This document shows positions 33,693 through 47,063 of a stretch of DNA of 64,000 nucleotides, piece by piece. The notes below the pieces were generated by a model. That model was not told the origin of the DNA. It searched no databases and saw nothing but the letters and a program-made list of their open reading frames with translations. Position 1 is the stretch's first letter. Each line of letters opens with the position of its first letter. The translations under genes were made by a program, and so were the position numbers. This DNA comes from Rhizophagus irregularis. Taxonomy: Eukaryota > Glomeromycota > Glomeromycetes > Glomerales > Glomeraceae. The stretch lies in contig NC_089443.1 of the NCBI RefSeq assembly GCF_026210795.1, forward strand, positions 1,798,001 to 1,862,000, read 5' to 3'.

Positions 33693-36600
33693 ATGAACCG
33701 CTCAAAAAGAATTACTCGTGTATATGCATCAATCCCAAAGCTACGTGTTAGAGCAACTAATAAACAGCGTGATGATGAATATGGAATATCTTCTATATCT
33801 AATAATGTTTTAGCATATAGTAGGCCGGAAAATGCTAATTTGCTTTCTGAAGAATCAACAGTTAGCCACATTCCATTATTAAATGATGAGGTTAGTATAA
33901 GGTATTATATTATCTACAAAATAATATTAATGCATTAATAAACACTTTTCAATTGTAAAAATCATTTCACTAAACAGCAGATACAATTACTTAATGATGT
34001 AGAAGTTGCTTCAGTAAATTATAATAATGAAGTTTTAAATGATGGTGATAATGAAATTTTGGTTAATAATGGTAATGACGTTTTGGATAATAGTGAACCA
34101 ATATTTAATGCTATGGACGAAGAATTTGTAGGTAATGGTGAACCATTACTTGATATTGTAGAAGATTCGGAACCAGAAGAAGATCCATTAATAAATGCCG
34201 AAATTTTAGAAGAATCTTCCAACTTTAAGGGTTTTGATGGTGAATATGGCCCATACTTCCCAAACTTCACATCAGCAATGCTTTTTATCTGGATTACCAA
34301 ACACATGATTTGTAAGTGATATTATTAATAAATTATTTTAGATAAAAAACTATGCAAGTAAAATTCTTAATATACTGGTTTTTTGTAGCAACAAGTGCAT
34401 ATGAGGATCTTGCAAAGATCCTCATACATCCCAAATATCAAAAAGAAGATGTTACTACAAATATCCGACAAATTCGCAAATGGAGAAACAGATTACCTTT
34501 GGCTAAAGTATGCCAGCATGATGTACCTCTCCATATGCAACGGATACCATCTACATATGAATCTATTAGAAAGGCATTTACCATCTCACCTTTAACACAC
34601 CTGGAACGCATTTTAAACAACCCAATACTCATGTCAAATATGTATTTTGGTCCAGGAGTAGTCACAAATGAAAGGCGAGAATTTTGGCATGGAGAATTTT
34701 GGCAGGATTCACCTATGTTTGGAGAAAATGAAATAAGAAGCAACAATAAAGGTTGGTAATAATTTAACTGTTATTTATTAAAAAAAATTGTTCAGTTTAA
34801 TGACTTTAATATAAATTATAATAAAAAAAACTAATCAGCTTTTTTTTAGTATACAAAGCAGGTGATTATTTAGTATATTATAAACAGTCATCAACATATA
34901 TGTGTCGAGTTCGTGGTGTAGTAGTTGATGAAACAGATGGTAATATGCTAAAATTAAAGGTTGATCAACTCTTCTCACATGAAAATCTTCCAAATTGTCG
35001 CTCTACTGATAATCGGCATATTCGTGGAAATGGTAAGGAGTTGTGGTTAGTTGAAGGTGAAGCAAAATTTATTAATCCACAAAATATAGAACGACACATT
35101 ACTGTTTGGTTACGTGATATGCCAGAACCAGAAGAATATGATTATTATATTCAAGAAATTGTATATTTCTTCAATGGCAAATGGAAATATCGTAATATTA
35201 TAATGAGACACCACTTACCATATGAATATATTACAATTACACAACCACCACCATCTCAACGGCATTTGCCTATCATGAAAATTTTTCTTGATATTTATGT
35301 TGATGATTTTGGTACATTTAGGAATGTTTACCACTCACTAGGTGGTGTGTATTTGCAAATTGGTAATATGCTACAATCACATCGGAAGTCACTTAAAAAT
35401 CATTTTTTAATTGGTTTTGTTCCATTTGGAGCAAATTTTGAAGATTTCATTAAACCAATACTTCAAGATATAAAACGTCTAGAAAGTGGCTTGGTTATGA
35501 AAACAATAAATGGTGATGTCTGGATAATTGGTGGACTTGGATGTGTCACAGCAGATCTCCCTCAGGGAAATGATATAGCAGGTATAAAACGTCATGGAGC
35601 AAATCATGGTTGCCGAACATGTAATGTTTCACATGATCAGCTTACTAGCCTAAATTATAACTATATAGAGAATGCACGTTTTAATCAACAGACAGAAGAA
35701 CGTCTTATAGAAATCAAAAATCAATATGCAAAAACAAGAAAGGAGCAACTATCTACTGAATATGGTATATCAAACCCTGGGTCTTTTAATGTACTAAAAT
35801 GGGATCGACACATTCAAACACCACAAGATGCATACCATTCTATGGCTGGAAAAGCACGAACACTTTTAGAGGCAACATTCAATGTCTTTAACGCAATTGG
35901 CGAAAAGGAATTTTTAAAACATTGGAAATATATTGAAAAACCCACTAATTGGAGTCGAATGCCAAATCCAATACAACATCGGCAAAGTTTCATGTTTTCT
36001 GATGTATTAAGAATTACAATGTTGATGCCATTTATACTTAGACGTTTTTTAAAATCTCATCATATAAAAACAGAAGCTTTGAATAATTGGCATGAAAAAC
36101 TTGGAATAAGGCAAAATTCAGCTGTACTGAAATTATGTTCTTGTTGGGCAATTGAAGCTAAATTATTAAAACTTGCATTTTCAGTTACTATAACAAATAA
36201 TATACAACAAGAATTTCAAAGATTGCTTAAAGAAGAGCATGAAATACTCATTCAGGCAAGACAAAATTATTTTTTTCTTCATATTTTTAATAAAATAGTA
36301 CTAAGCTAATAACTTTTTTTTATGAATTTCCATATTTCTTATTAGTTATTTCCAAATATTTTCACAAACTTACCCAATTTGCACATAAATGTTCATCTTT
36401 TACAACATATGTGCAATTTTGCCACCCTTGTAAACACTGCAGTTGGCATAAAAGAAATGGTGCATCGCATATTCAAGGCAATGGTTCCACATATAAACTG
36501 TAAAGTAGTTGAACTTGATCTTACCCGAAGATATAATACAGTGCAGGCACTACGACATCTCATTGATGGTTGGATAGATCCTCGCTTTAGTATAGAAACT

Positions 36601-37391
36601 AATGCATTAAACAATCTTACTAAAGATCCAATACTTTACTCAATATTATCAGACTGGTATGCTACAGAAAGTTCATTCACATTTACAAGTATTCAGAATA
36701 ATGACAATGAAAGTGATGGTAAATATATTTAGTTATTTTATTATTGGAAAAATTTATTTGCTAATTTAAAACTAATTTTTATAGATATTACATTTGGAGT
36801 AAGCAACTTTAAAAATATTATTGATATTTCGCTTAAAGATCAATGGAGTGCCAAAAAAGTTGAGTGTAAAGGCATATCAAAAAAGTTGGATGATAATCAT
36901 CCATTTTATCGAGATCTCTATAGAGCTTATGCAGATTATTTAAATTCAAGTGCGGCAATATTGAACAAAAATATGGAATTTTATAGTTCAATTTCATATA
37001 CAGTTATTAAAGACAATCAAGAACCTGTACGATTAAAACTTCATATTGGCGATATTGTAGATCTAAATGAAGAATCTGAAGGTGTCGCATATGCTAAAAT
37101 TGAATTCATTATTCAACATAAAGCAAACAATGGTCAATATTACACTTTTTTTTATTTAATTGGTTTCAGGCAACGAACTATGTTGATTCTATATCAAGAT
37201 GCCCACTTTATAATATTCAGAAGCCAGAAGAATCACAATGGTTTCAAATTTTTCCAATCAATTTTATTGATCACGTGCCTCAAGTTCACTTTATTCACGA
37301 TTGTAAAAGTACATGTAACAGTTGTAACACCAAGCATGATGAGGCTAATCGAAGTTATATTTTAAATAGTTTTTATTACACTGCAGTTTAG
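33693..37391 (+). CDS. tnp2-like transposase of B1, frameshifted copy
   Basis: Exons are 33693-33890, 33978-34311, 34389-34751, 34850-36255, 36346-36718 and 36785-37391. The fourth intron uses a GC-AG pair (GCAAGA at 36256); it keeps frame (EILIQ to LFPNIF) and matches the position in element A. Key blocks: YFGPGVVTNERREFWHG, GDYLVYYKQSS (possible BAH-like), YVDDFGTFRNVYHSLGG, NDIAGIKRHGANHGCRTCN, NVHLLQHMCNFATLV and LKLHIGDIVDL. In the last exon a run of T at 37146-37153 has 8 bases against 9 in B2. This shifts the frame and loses the conserved ending with HDCKSTCNSC. This copy is therefore probably not fully functional. Confidence 0.8.
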
Positions 37392-37439
37392 TCATTATAT
37401 TGCTAACATTATTTTATATTACACTAGAGAAAAAATTCT

Positions 37440-37910
37440 TTCAAAAATCAAGTCGTACATGAATTTATTGGAGGAAATTTTTAATTTAAATTGAAATTTT
37501 TATCATACAATAATTATATTATTTTATTATTTTTGACACATGACTATTATATTATTTTGCTATTATTATTCTGTCTTTGATATATTTTCAATATATGATT
37601 GTTATATAAAATTGAATTTCTATTATATTATTGATACATATTTACCATATGATGGCTATATAAAATTAATATTTTGAATAATATTTTTATCATATTTCTG
37701 TCACGTATTTGGCATATAATAGCCATATAAATTTAACATTCATAATAATATTTTTACCATGTCTCTAACATATAGTTACTATATTAAAATAAGATTTTTA
37801 TATTATATGTTCAACATATTGTTATCATATAGTTAAAACAAAGATAACATAAATATGAATATCATATGTCTGGTATATTTTAAAAATATCGTTAACATAT
37901 TTTTTATATT
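37440..37910. repeat. Right subterminal repeats of B1
   Basis: Seven or so diverged copies of about 60 bp built on ATATGATGGCTATATAAAAT + TAATATT...TTTATCATAT. The mirrored array lies at 42305-42775 in B2, and a further copy is in element C (53750-54140). Confidence 0.75.
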
Positions 37911-37928
37911 GATAGGGTTTCTGCAAAG

Positions 37929-38070
37929 TACACCACGTTTAAAAAGAGGTCGTGTTACACTTTCACAACTATCTTCCACCAGGAAGACTCGAAGCCAATC
38001 ACTAGCATCCGCATTACAAGAAAACCCCCTTCCAACCATGACCCAAAACGAAACCTCTAGTGAAACTTAA
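37929..38070 (+). pseudogene. Displaced 3' end of a host gene
   Basis: Immediately after the TA at the B1 right end, an open frame reads STPRLKRGRVTLSQLSSTRK and continues basic and Ser/Thr-rich to NETSSET and a TAA. It has no start of its own outside the transposon. It fits exactly, in frame, onto the broken gene ending at 55397 on the minus strand (…RTPRGS), if one TA of the target duplication is removed. The KRGR and TPR motifs continue the style of that gene's end (SRNTPRTPRG). So this is read as its C-terminal 46 or so codons, moved by an inversion. Confidence 0.7.
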
Positions 38071-41000
38071 ATAATAAAATTTATTTTCTTATTCTTTTTT
38101 AAAAAAATATATATATATATATTTTTAACCATATAATTGCTGAGCATAAAAAAGTTAATAATAAACAAAAAAGGTATCGGAGATTGCATTAAACTTATTT
38201 TCCTTTATTAAATATATAAAATTTTTCACATTAATTTTTAATTTATTGTATTTTTTTTTAAATAATAAATAAAATTAAAACAATACATCAAATGAAACAA
38301 TTTATTTTTCTTCATTATTCTAATGATGATTTACAACATTTATGATAATCTCGTATAAACAAATGCATTCTTACATTTCTAAAATTTACGATCTTTAATT
38401 ATTTTAATATTAAAAAATAATATGCTCCGATCCCTGATCATTGATCCCGTGATGCTATTAATTAATACGCTCGAATTTGTCCCCGTCAGTCCCGTGTTCT
38501 GTGGTGGGTACTGAAAAAAAAAAAATACTGGCTAGTTATATATTAAATTTTTGGTAATGTCGTACAGCATACAAAAAGGTTGTACAAAAAAAGTCACATA
38601 ACCTGCGGCGATCTACAGATCTATCGTTATGTTTTTACGTTCAAAAAAATAAATAAATTTGGTTAAATTTAGTGTAAGTTAATTAATAAAAGAAAAATAA
38701 ATTTGTCAGTAATATCTGATTGATATATTGACCTAAATTAAAAGTTTCTCATAAAATTAATCATGGAAAAGAATTAATATTCTCAGAATATCAGTTGCTA
38801 TAGCAAATTAACCATTTTATTAAACTAATATTTAAATTATATGGTTGTCTTTTAGACATAGTAACTAATTAGTGAACCAAAAAAATTAATTTTTTGACAT
38901 TGATTGATTAGTTTAAACCGGGCGTTGTAAATTTATTATGTTCCAGATCATATTTATCCATAGTTATAAATATTGTTAGTATAAAAATAATTGCTTTTTA
39001 TTATTTTACGTGTGTTTAGAATATTGAAATTTTTTACGTATTGTAAGCGAAGAATTATTAAGTATTACAGTAAATGATAAATTGTACGGTTATTTAACGA
39101 TAGTTCAAATTCTAAAAATAAAAAATGTTCAATGAAAAAGCTTTCTTAAAACTTTTATTTTAATTGAGTGATTAATTAATTTCTTTTATTATAGAAATAC
39201 TAATTTATGATCATTGAAATTTAAAAAATCAAATCAAACTAAATAATGAATAACACCATTTAGGCGTATGTATATATTTATAAGTTTTAATCTATTCGAC
39301 TTAATCGTTCATTTTAAACTTGTGGTTAGACAGTATTTATTTACAAATTAAAATCTATCACGTAATTTATAAATAACTGAATATATCAGATATACAGAAT
39401 CGTTTTAGTTTTTAGGTGTCTTAGTTTTAGTTTCAACTTGACTACTTGAGATATTATATAATATTTTATAATAATAAAGTATAATAAATATTTTCTATAT
39501 GGAAACTATAATATAAATAAAATTCAAAGATTTATTTTGTATCTACTGTATATCCATAAAAAAAAGCCTACAGTATATGGCTGATTTTTTTTCTCTTTAT
39601 AAAAATAAAGTTGTCAGTTTTTCATATTTTATCTTATTTAAAATATAATTATGATAGATAATTTTTCATTTCGAAAAAAACAATAAACTTCTTTTAATGT
39701 GTACTACGTAAAATAATACCCCGTAAAAAGTAGCAACACCGAGGGTTTTAATAAATGTTACCGGCTAGCTGTATTGTGATGACAATAATAATTTCTTTAG
39801 GGAATGGTTCGTGAAACAATTCTAATTTTGGATAAATATTCATCGCGGTTTATTATCTCCGGTAAATAAAAGTATCTTTTTACTCCAAAAAGCACTTTTT
39901 TTTTTTTTACAAAGAAGCCAACATAAAAGGAGTAAGGCAAGGAATTTAATAATACATGTCGGCGTTTGATAATCAAGAAATTCCAAAATTGTTCCTAAAT
40001 AAAAACTTTAAAAATCATGAACGAATTAAAAATTGCTTGACTGAAGGTGGAATAATATTATATTTGTATACTAGGTAATAAATAGTAAATAAAGAAGCTC
40101 GTTAGATAGGAAAAGACAATTAAAAAAATGGTTCTCCTGTAAGATAAAAATCTTTATAATTTTTTTTATTTGGAAGATTATTTAAGAGTTTCTTTTTTTA
40201 TTATAACGTTTTGCATAAAACTAAAACTTCTTATTTAATGACTCCCAAATAGTTGTAATTTTTCTTTTTTTCGAAATATAAAAAATTTTTCAATATGCAC
40301 GAGCGTTTCAAATGAATCGCATGATCTTATAACAAAAGATTCCGCGAAAAAAAATTTTTAATTAATGTGTAAACTTTAAAAAAATGTCATTAAATCAAAA
40401 ATGGCTTTGAATGACATTTTGGGCTTATTTATCAAATCTTTATTTGATCGTCTTTTTTTCCATGTCATTAAAAATACTAATATGTACAGATTGTACAGTG
40501 TATAAATAAATACCAGAGTTTCTAATTGCATATAAAAAATTGTTAGAATATTAAAGTAAATTGATTTTTATCTGTCTTACTAGAATAAAATAAATCAATT
40601 AATTAGGATGTTTATTATCATAAGGAAATTACCAAAAAAGGAAAATTTTGTAGAATTTTCATAAAAAAAAGAAAGAAAATGTTGCCAAAAAAAGTTTACT
40701 TGTCCATTTATGACGTAACAAGAAATTTTTCTTTAAAAATATATTTGAATGATATTTGATTGTAACAGATAAGCTACAATAGGCGTATTATGTAGTTTAA
40801 TAATTCACTTTATATCATTTTATTTTTCTTTTCTATCATTTATTCAATAAAGAATTAACTGTAAATATTAATGATATAGATTATTTATAAACTAATTTCA
40901 AGAATCAATATTATAAACTTTAATATTTTTATTTTTTTAATTGGAAAGCTTTTAAGCTTTTTATTTATTGAACTTCGAAGGTAGAATTTCTAGCGATATT

Positions 41001-41592
41001 TGAGTTATGAAAATAAACAACGATTTCGAATTATTATTGTTATTATGCAGCCAAATAGGATCATGTCATTTTCAACATACTGATATTTTTTTAAATAAAT
41101 TATTATTGCATAATATCTTTGATATTTTCAGCGAATTACGTTATTTAGATTTCTATAGGTAAAAATACATAGATAAGCTTATAAAGTTCATTTATTATTT
41201 TTATATGGAACATGATCTTAGTCTGCATGATAACTGTTATTGTGTATGGTGGTTAAAATATCATCCAAACTGCGAAGCCAGTTCGGACCTTTCCCGGCCT
41301 GAACCTGACCCGAGTTTCAGGTCCGGGCCTCTAATTATCGTTTTTGATTTGTGATAATTGGCTAATACAATTTATTACCATCCAAGTCAATTTCTTCGTT
41401 TAAGACCCTATAAAGAATTTTTTTTATTCTCCGTAAAGTTTTTTGCGGGGACCGATTTAAAAATCTGTACTGATTTGTGTTTTGTAGTTGATAATTGGCT
41501 AATATGATTTAGAGTATTGACATGTCTTATTTGTCTTAGCCGTCGTAGTCGTCGATTTCTTCGTTTAAGATTTATATAGGATAATAAGGTGA
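38071..41592. other. AT-rich segment inside the inferred inversion
   Basis: No supported coding region in 3.5 kb. The first part should be the 3' UTR of the displaced gene end. A GC-rich hairpin-like island (GGCCTGAACCTGACCCGAG / TTTCAGGTCCGGGCC) lies at about 41295-41330. A direct repeat (GATAATTGGCTAATA ... TTTCTTCGTTTAAGA) lies at about 41353-41404 and 41491-41570. Confidence 0.5.
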
Positions 41593-42046
41593 TCATAGGA
41601 GTCTGCTTAGAATATAGTATATCTTTTCTTTGATACATAGAACTAATAGAAATAGAGAAGTTAATGACCAAAAATTAAAAAGAGAAATAATTCACTAAAA
41701 AGATTTTTATCTTCTTTTCTTAAAGCTTACCATTCTGAAGTCTTTGGAGAAGCAAGTTTGTTTTCTTACAGTGAATGTTATTTCTTTCACGTTGATATTT
41801 TTGTAATTGTTGAGCAACTTTTTGAGAAAGTTGTTTAGAAAATGAAGAACTTTTATTAAGTCTCTCTTGTCCCTTTTGTTCATATTCTTCACGTATTATC
41901 ATTTGACAAACATCGAGTTGTTTGCAAACCTCTTTATGAGAGGAAATAACTTTAGCATCGTTCTGTTTATGAATTTGACCGAGATAATTAACAGGTTGGG
42001 TAAAACCAAAATGAGTGACTGGTGGTGCTTCCATTTTTTTTTTCAA
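41593..42046 (-). CDS. Small two-exon gene, unrecognised, 121 aa
   Basis: Exon 1 is 42046-41731 (MKKKMEAPPVTHFGFTQPVN ...) and exon 2 is 41642-41593. An 88-bp intron (GTAAGC...TATTAG) separates them, phase 1, joining LLLQRLQN to VLCIKEKIYY and a TGA. The protein is polar and predicted helical, with coiled-coil-like Gln/Lys-rich stretches (SFSKQLSQKVAQQLQKYQRE) and four cysteines. No signal peptide or membrane segment. It differs from the surrounding AT-rich DNA in codon usage, so it is probably real. It lies within the segment inferred to be inverted; its own structure is undisturbed. Function unknown. Confidence 0.55.
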
Positions 42047-42823
42047 AAAGAATTAAAGACACCTTTAAAAGTGCATGTTGTTTTTGTTATTCAATATTCT
42101 CCAAAAACCTTACTATTAAATTATAAATTTCATATAAAGAAGTTTCGAATATTTTGTTTTTCTTCAAAAATGGAGAACTATTATATAAAAAAAAAATTTT
42201 TTTTTTTTTATGTATAGTATAATTTAGATTTTCTTTTACAAAAAGAGTCATGTATGGTATGATTTCTATACATGGAATGTATGGTACTTTGCAGAAACCC
42301 TATCAATATAAAAAATATGTTAACGATATTTTTAAAATATACCAGACATATGATATTCATATTTATGTTATCTTTGTTTTAACTATATGATAACAATATG
42401 TTGAACATATAATATAAAAATCTTATTTTAATATAGTAACTATATGTTAGAGACATGGTAAAAATATTATTATGAATGTTAAATTTATATGGCTATTATA
42501 TGCCAAATACGTGACAGAAATATGATAAAAATATTATTCAAAATATTAATTTTATATAGCCATCATATGGTAAATATGTATCAATAATATAATAGAAATT
42601 CAATTTTATATAACAATCATATATTGAAAATATATCAAAGACAGAATAATAATAGCAAAATAATATAATAGTCATGTGTCAAAAATAATAAAATAATATA
42701 ATTATTGTATGATAAAAATTTCAATTTAAATTAAAAATTTCCTCCAATAAATTCATGTACGACTTGATTTTTGAAAGAATTTTTTCTCTAGTGTAATATA
42801 AAATAATGTTAGCAATATAATGA

Positions 42824-45800
42824 CTAAACTGCAGTGTAATAAAAACTATTTAAAATATAACTTCGATTAGCCTCATCATGCTTGGTGTTACAACTGTTAC
42901 ATGTACTTTTACAATCGTGAATAAAGTGAACTTGAGGCACGTGATCAATAAAATTGATTGGAAAAATTTGAAACCATTGTGATTCTTCTGGCTTCTGAAT
43001 ATTATAAAGTGGGCATCTTGATATAGAATCAACATAGTTCGTTGCCTGAAACCAATTAAATAAAAAAAAAGTGTAATATTGACCATTGTTTGCTTTATGT
43101 TGAATAATGAATTCAATTTTAGCATATGCGACACCTTCAGATTCTTCATTTAGATCTACAATATCGCCAATATGAAGTTTTAATCGTACAGGTTCTTGAT
43201 TGTCTTTAATAACTGTATATGAAATTGAACTATAAAATTCCATATTTTTGTTCAATATTGCCGCACTTGAATTTAAATAATCTGCATAAGCTCTATAGAG
43301 ATCTCGATAAAATGGATGATTATCATCCAACTTTTTTGATATGCCTTTACACTCAACTTTTTTGGCACTCCATTGATCTTTAAGCGAAATATCAATAATA
43401 TTTTTAAAGTTGCTTACTCCAAATGTAATATCTATAAAAATTAGTTTTAAATTAGCAAATAAATTTTTCCAATAATAAAATAACTAAATATATTTACCAT
43501 CACTTTCATTGTCATTATTCTGAATACTTGTAAATGTGAATGAACTTTCTGTAGCATACCAGTCTGATAATATTGAGTAAAGTATTGGATCTTTAGTAAG
43601 ATTGTTTAATGCATTAGTTTCTATACTAAAGCGAGGATCTATCCAACCATCAATGAGATGTCGTAGTGCCTGCACTGTATTATATCTTCGGGTAAGATCA
43701 AGTTCAACTACTTTACAGTTTATATGTGGAACCATTGCCTTGAATATGCGATGCACCATTTCTTTTATGCCAACTGCAGTGTTTACAAGGGTGGCAAAAT
43801 TGCACATATGTTGTAAAAGATGAACATTTATGTGCAAATTGGGTAAGTTTGTGAAAATATTTGGAAATAACTAATAAGAAATATGGAAATTCATAAAAAA
43901 AAGTTATTAGCTTAGTACTATTTTATTAAAAATATGAAGAAAAAAATAATTTTGTCTTGCCTGAATGAGTATTTCATGCTCTTCTTTAAGCAATCTTTGA
44001 AATTCTTGTTGTATATTATTTGTTATAGTAACTGAAAATGCAAGTTTTAATAATTTAGCTTCAATTGCCCAACAAGAACATAATTTCAGTACAGCTGAAT
44101 TTTGCCTTATTCCAAGTTTTTCATGCCAATTATTCAAAGCTTCTGTTTTTATATGATGAGATTTTAAAAAACGTCTAAGTATAAATGGCATCAACATTGT
44201 AATTCTTAATACATCAGAAAACATGAAACTTTGCCGATGTTGTATTGGATTTGGCATTCGACTCCAATTAGTGGGTTTTTCAATATATTTCCAATGTTTT
44301 AAAAATTCCTTTTCGCCAATTGCGTTAAAGACATTGAATGTTGCCTCTAAAAGTGTTCGTGCTTTTCCAGCCATAGAATGGTATGCATCTTGTGGTGTTT
44401 GAATGTGTCGATCCCATTTTAGTACATTAAAAGACCCAGGGTTTGATATACCATATTCAGTAGATAGTTGCTCCTTTCTTGTTTTTGCATATTGATTTTT
44501 GATTTCTATAAGACGTTCTTCTGTCTGTTGATTAAAACGTGCATTCTCTATATAGTTATAATTTAGGCTAGTAAGCTGATCATGTGAAACATTACATGTT
44601 CGGCAACCATGATTTGCTCCATGACGTTTTATACCTGCTATATCATTTCCCTGAGGGAGATCTGCTGTGACACATCCAAGTCCACCAATTATCCAGACAT
44701 CACCATTTATTGTTTTCATAACCAAGCCACTTTCTAGACGTTTTATATCTTGAAGTATTGGTTTAATGAAATCTTCAAAATTTGCTCCAAATGGAACAAA
44801 ACCAATTAAAAAATGATTTTTAAGTGACTTCCGATGTGATTGTAGCATATTACCAATTTGCAAATACACACCACCTAGTGAGTGGTAAACATTCCTAAAT
44901 GTACCAAAATCATCAACATAAATATCAAGAAAAATTTTCATGATAGGCAAATGCCGTTGAGATGGTGGTGGTTGTGTAATTGTAATATATTCATATGGTA
45001 AGTGGTGTCTCATTATAATATTACGATATTTCCATTTGCCATTGAAGAAATATACAATTTCTTGAATATAATAATCATATTCTTCTGGTTCTGGCATATC
45101 ACGTAACCAAACAGTAATGTGTCGTTCTATATTTTGTGGATTAATAAATTTTGCTTCACCTTCAACTAACCACAACTCCTTACCATTTCCACGAATATGC
45201 CGATTATCAGTAGAGCGACAATTTGGAAGATTTTCATGTGAGAAGAGTTGATCAACCTTTAATTTTAGCATATTACCATCTGTTTCATCAACTACTACAC
45301 CACGAACTCGACACATATATGTTGATGACTGTTTATAATATACTAAATAATCACCTGCTTTGTATACTAAAAAAAAAGCTGATTAGTTTTTTTTATTATA
45401 ATTTATATTAAAGTCATTAAACTGAACAATTTTTTTTAATAAATAACAGTTAAATTATTACCAACCTTTATTGTTGCTTCTTATTTCATTTTCTCCAAAC
45501 ATAGGTGAATCCTGCCAAAATTCTCCATGCCAAAATTCTCGCCTTTCATTTGTGACTACTCCTGGACCAAAATACATATTTGACATGAGTATTGGGTTGT
45601 TTAAAATGCGTTCCAGGTGTGTTAAAGGTGAGATGGTAAATGCCTTTCTAATAGATTCATATGTAGATGGTATCCGTTGCATATGGAGAGGTACATCATG
45701 CTGGCATACTTTAGCCAAAGGTAATCTGTTTCTCCATTTGCGAATTTGTCGGATATTTGTAGTAACATCTTCTTTTTGATATTTGGGATGTATGAGGATC

Positions 45801-46524
45801 TTTGCAAGATCCTCATATGCACTTGTTGCTACAAAAAACCAGTATATTAAGAATTTTACTTGCATAGTTTTTTATCTAAAATAATTTATTAATAATATCA
45901 CTTACAAATCATGTGTTTGGTAATCCAGATAAAAAGCATTGCTGATGTGAAGTTTGGGAAGTATGGGCCATATTCACCATCAAAACCCTTAAAGTTGGAA
46001 GATTCTTCTAAAATTTCGGCATTTATTAATGGATCTTCTTCTGGTTCCGAATCTTCTACAATATCAAGTAATGGTTCACCATTACCTACAAATTCTTCGT
46101 CCATAGCATTAAATATTGGTTCACTATTATCCAAAACGTCATTACCATTATTAACCAAAATTTCATTATCACCATCATTTAAAACTTCATTATTATAATT
46201 TACTGAAGCAACTTCTACATCATTAAGTAATTGTATCTGCTGTTTAGTGAAATGATTTTTACAATTGAAAAGTGTTTATTAATGCATTAATATTATTTTG
46301 TAGATAATATAATACCTTATACTAACCTCATCATTTAATAATGGAATGTGGCTAACTGTTGATTCTTCAGAAAGCAAATTAGCATTTTCCGGCCTACTAT
46401 ATGCTAAAACATTATTAGATATAGAAGATATTCCATATTCATCATCACGCTGTTTATTAGTTGCTCTAACACGTAGCTTTGGGATTGATGCATATACACG
46501 AGTAATTCTTTTTGAGCGGTTCAT
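42824..46524 (-). CDS. tnp2-like transposase of B2, intact, 1093 aa
   Basis: Six exons, identical in layout to B1, give 1093 residues from the ATG at 46524 (MNRSKRITRVYASIPKLRVR). Order: short basic exon; acidic exon (EPLLDIVEDSEPEEDPL); exon with LIHPKYQKEDV and YFGPGV; core exon with GDYLVYYKQSS, YVDDFGTFRNVYHSLGG, LIGFVPFGANF, DLPQGNDIAGIKRHGANHGC; exon with LLQHMCNFATLV; last exon with LHIGDIVDL and PQVHFIHDCKSTCNSC. It belongs to the CACTA/tnp2 supergroup by the DDFGTF and KRHGANxGCRTC blocks. The two GD(Y/I) modules resemble BAH domains, which bind chromatin; this is a tentative reading. The nearest relative here is the element A transposase, which shares all blocks and intron positions. 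Confidence 0.8.
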
Positions 46525-47063
46525 TAATTATTTTTTGATTTTTTTTTAAAAAACAATTATTTTTATTTTGTAAAAATTAAGATAAAAATTAGCAAGATAT
46601 TTTAAACTTTAATAAACTTTTATATACGATAAACTATTGGTATTAGTAGTTAAAAGTAAGCTAAATCTTCAATAATAATCCTTCATACCTAAATCAGGAA
46701 ATATTAAAATTAAATTACACCATAATTAATTAATGTTATCATATTATCTAATTTTTTAAATTCCGTTTATACTAAAAATCAATAAAAGTTTTGAAATAAC
46801 TCATGCAATTACAATATGCTTGACGCCATCCTTTATTAAAATATATACAATAACAAAATATTTATTATTCAATTAATTTACAATATGATTACTAATAGAC
46901 CATTCTGCTCATATTAAAAAATATAAATAGATTTAAAATCCTTTATGATTAAATCTAAATTTTTATATATATACAGTATAAGTTATTTTACGAAGAAAAC
47001 TAAATTCTTTTAATAAATTCCATATCAATAATCATTTCTTTCTTTACACTATTTGATTATATC

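Larger units (their letters stand above)
28247..37928 (+). mobile_element. Transposon B1: tnp2/CACTA-like element, 9.7 kb
   Basis: Ends are CTTTGCAGAAACCTCTGG (28247) and, inverted, GGGTTTCTGCAAAG (37928), with TA on both sides (28245-28246, 37929-37930). It contains left subterminal repeats, intron-like modules, a dead Tc1/mariner copy, an accessory gene (minus), a MITE, a transposase gene (plus) and right subterminal repeats. It is nearly identical to B2 read in reverse; the coordinates of matching points add up to 80215-80217, 79928 or 83641 depending on the insertions crossed. Only a few single-base differences were noticed, so the duplication is recent. The transposase of this copy has a 1-base homopolymer deletion relative to B2. 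Confidence 0.9.

Noticed and set aside
41408-41671. 87-codon frame MVINFSISISSMYQRKD
   Set aside because: Reads intron sequence and a different frame of exon 2 of the small gene at 41593-42046.
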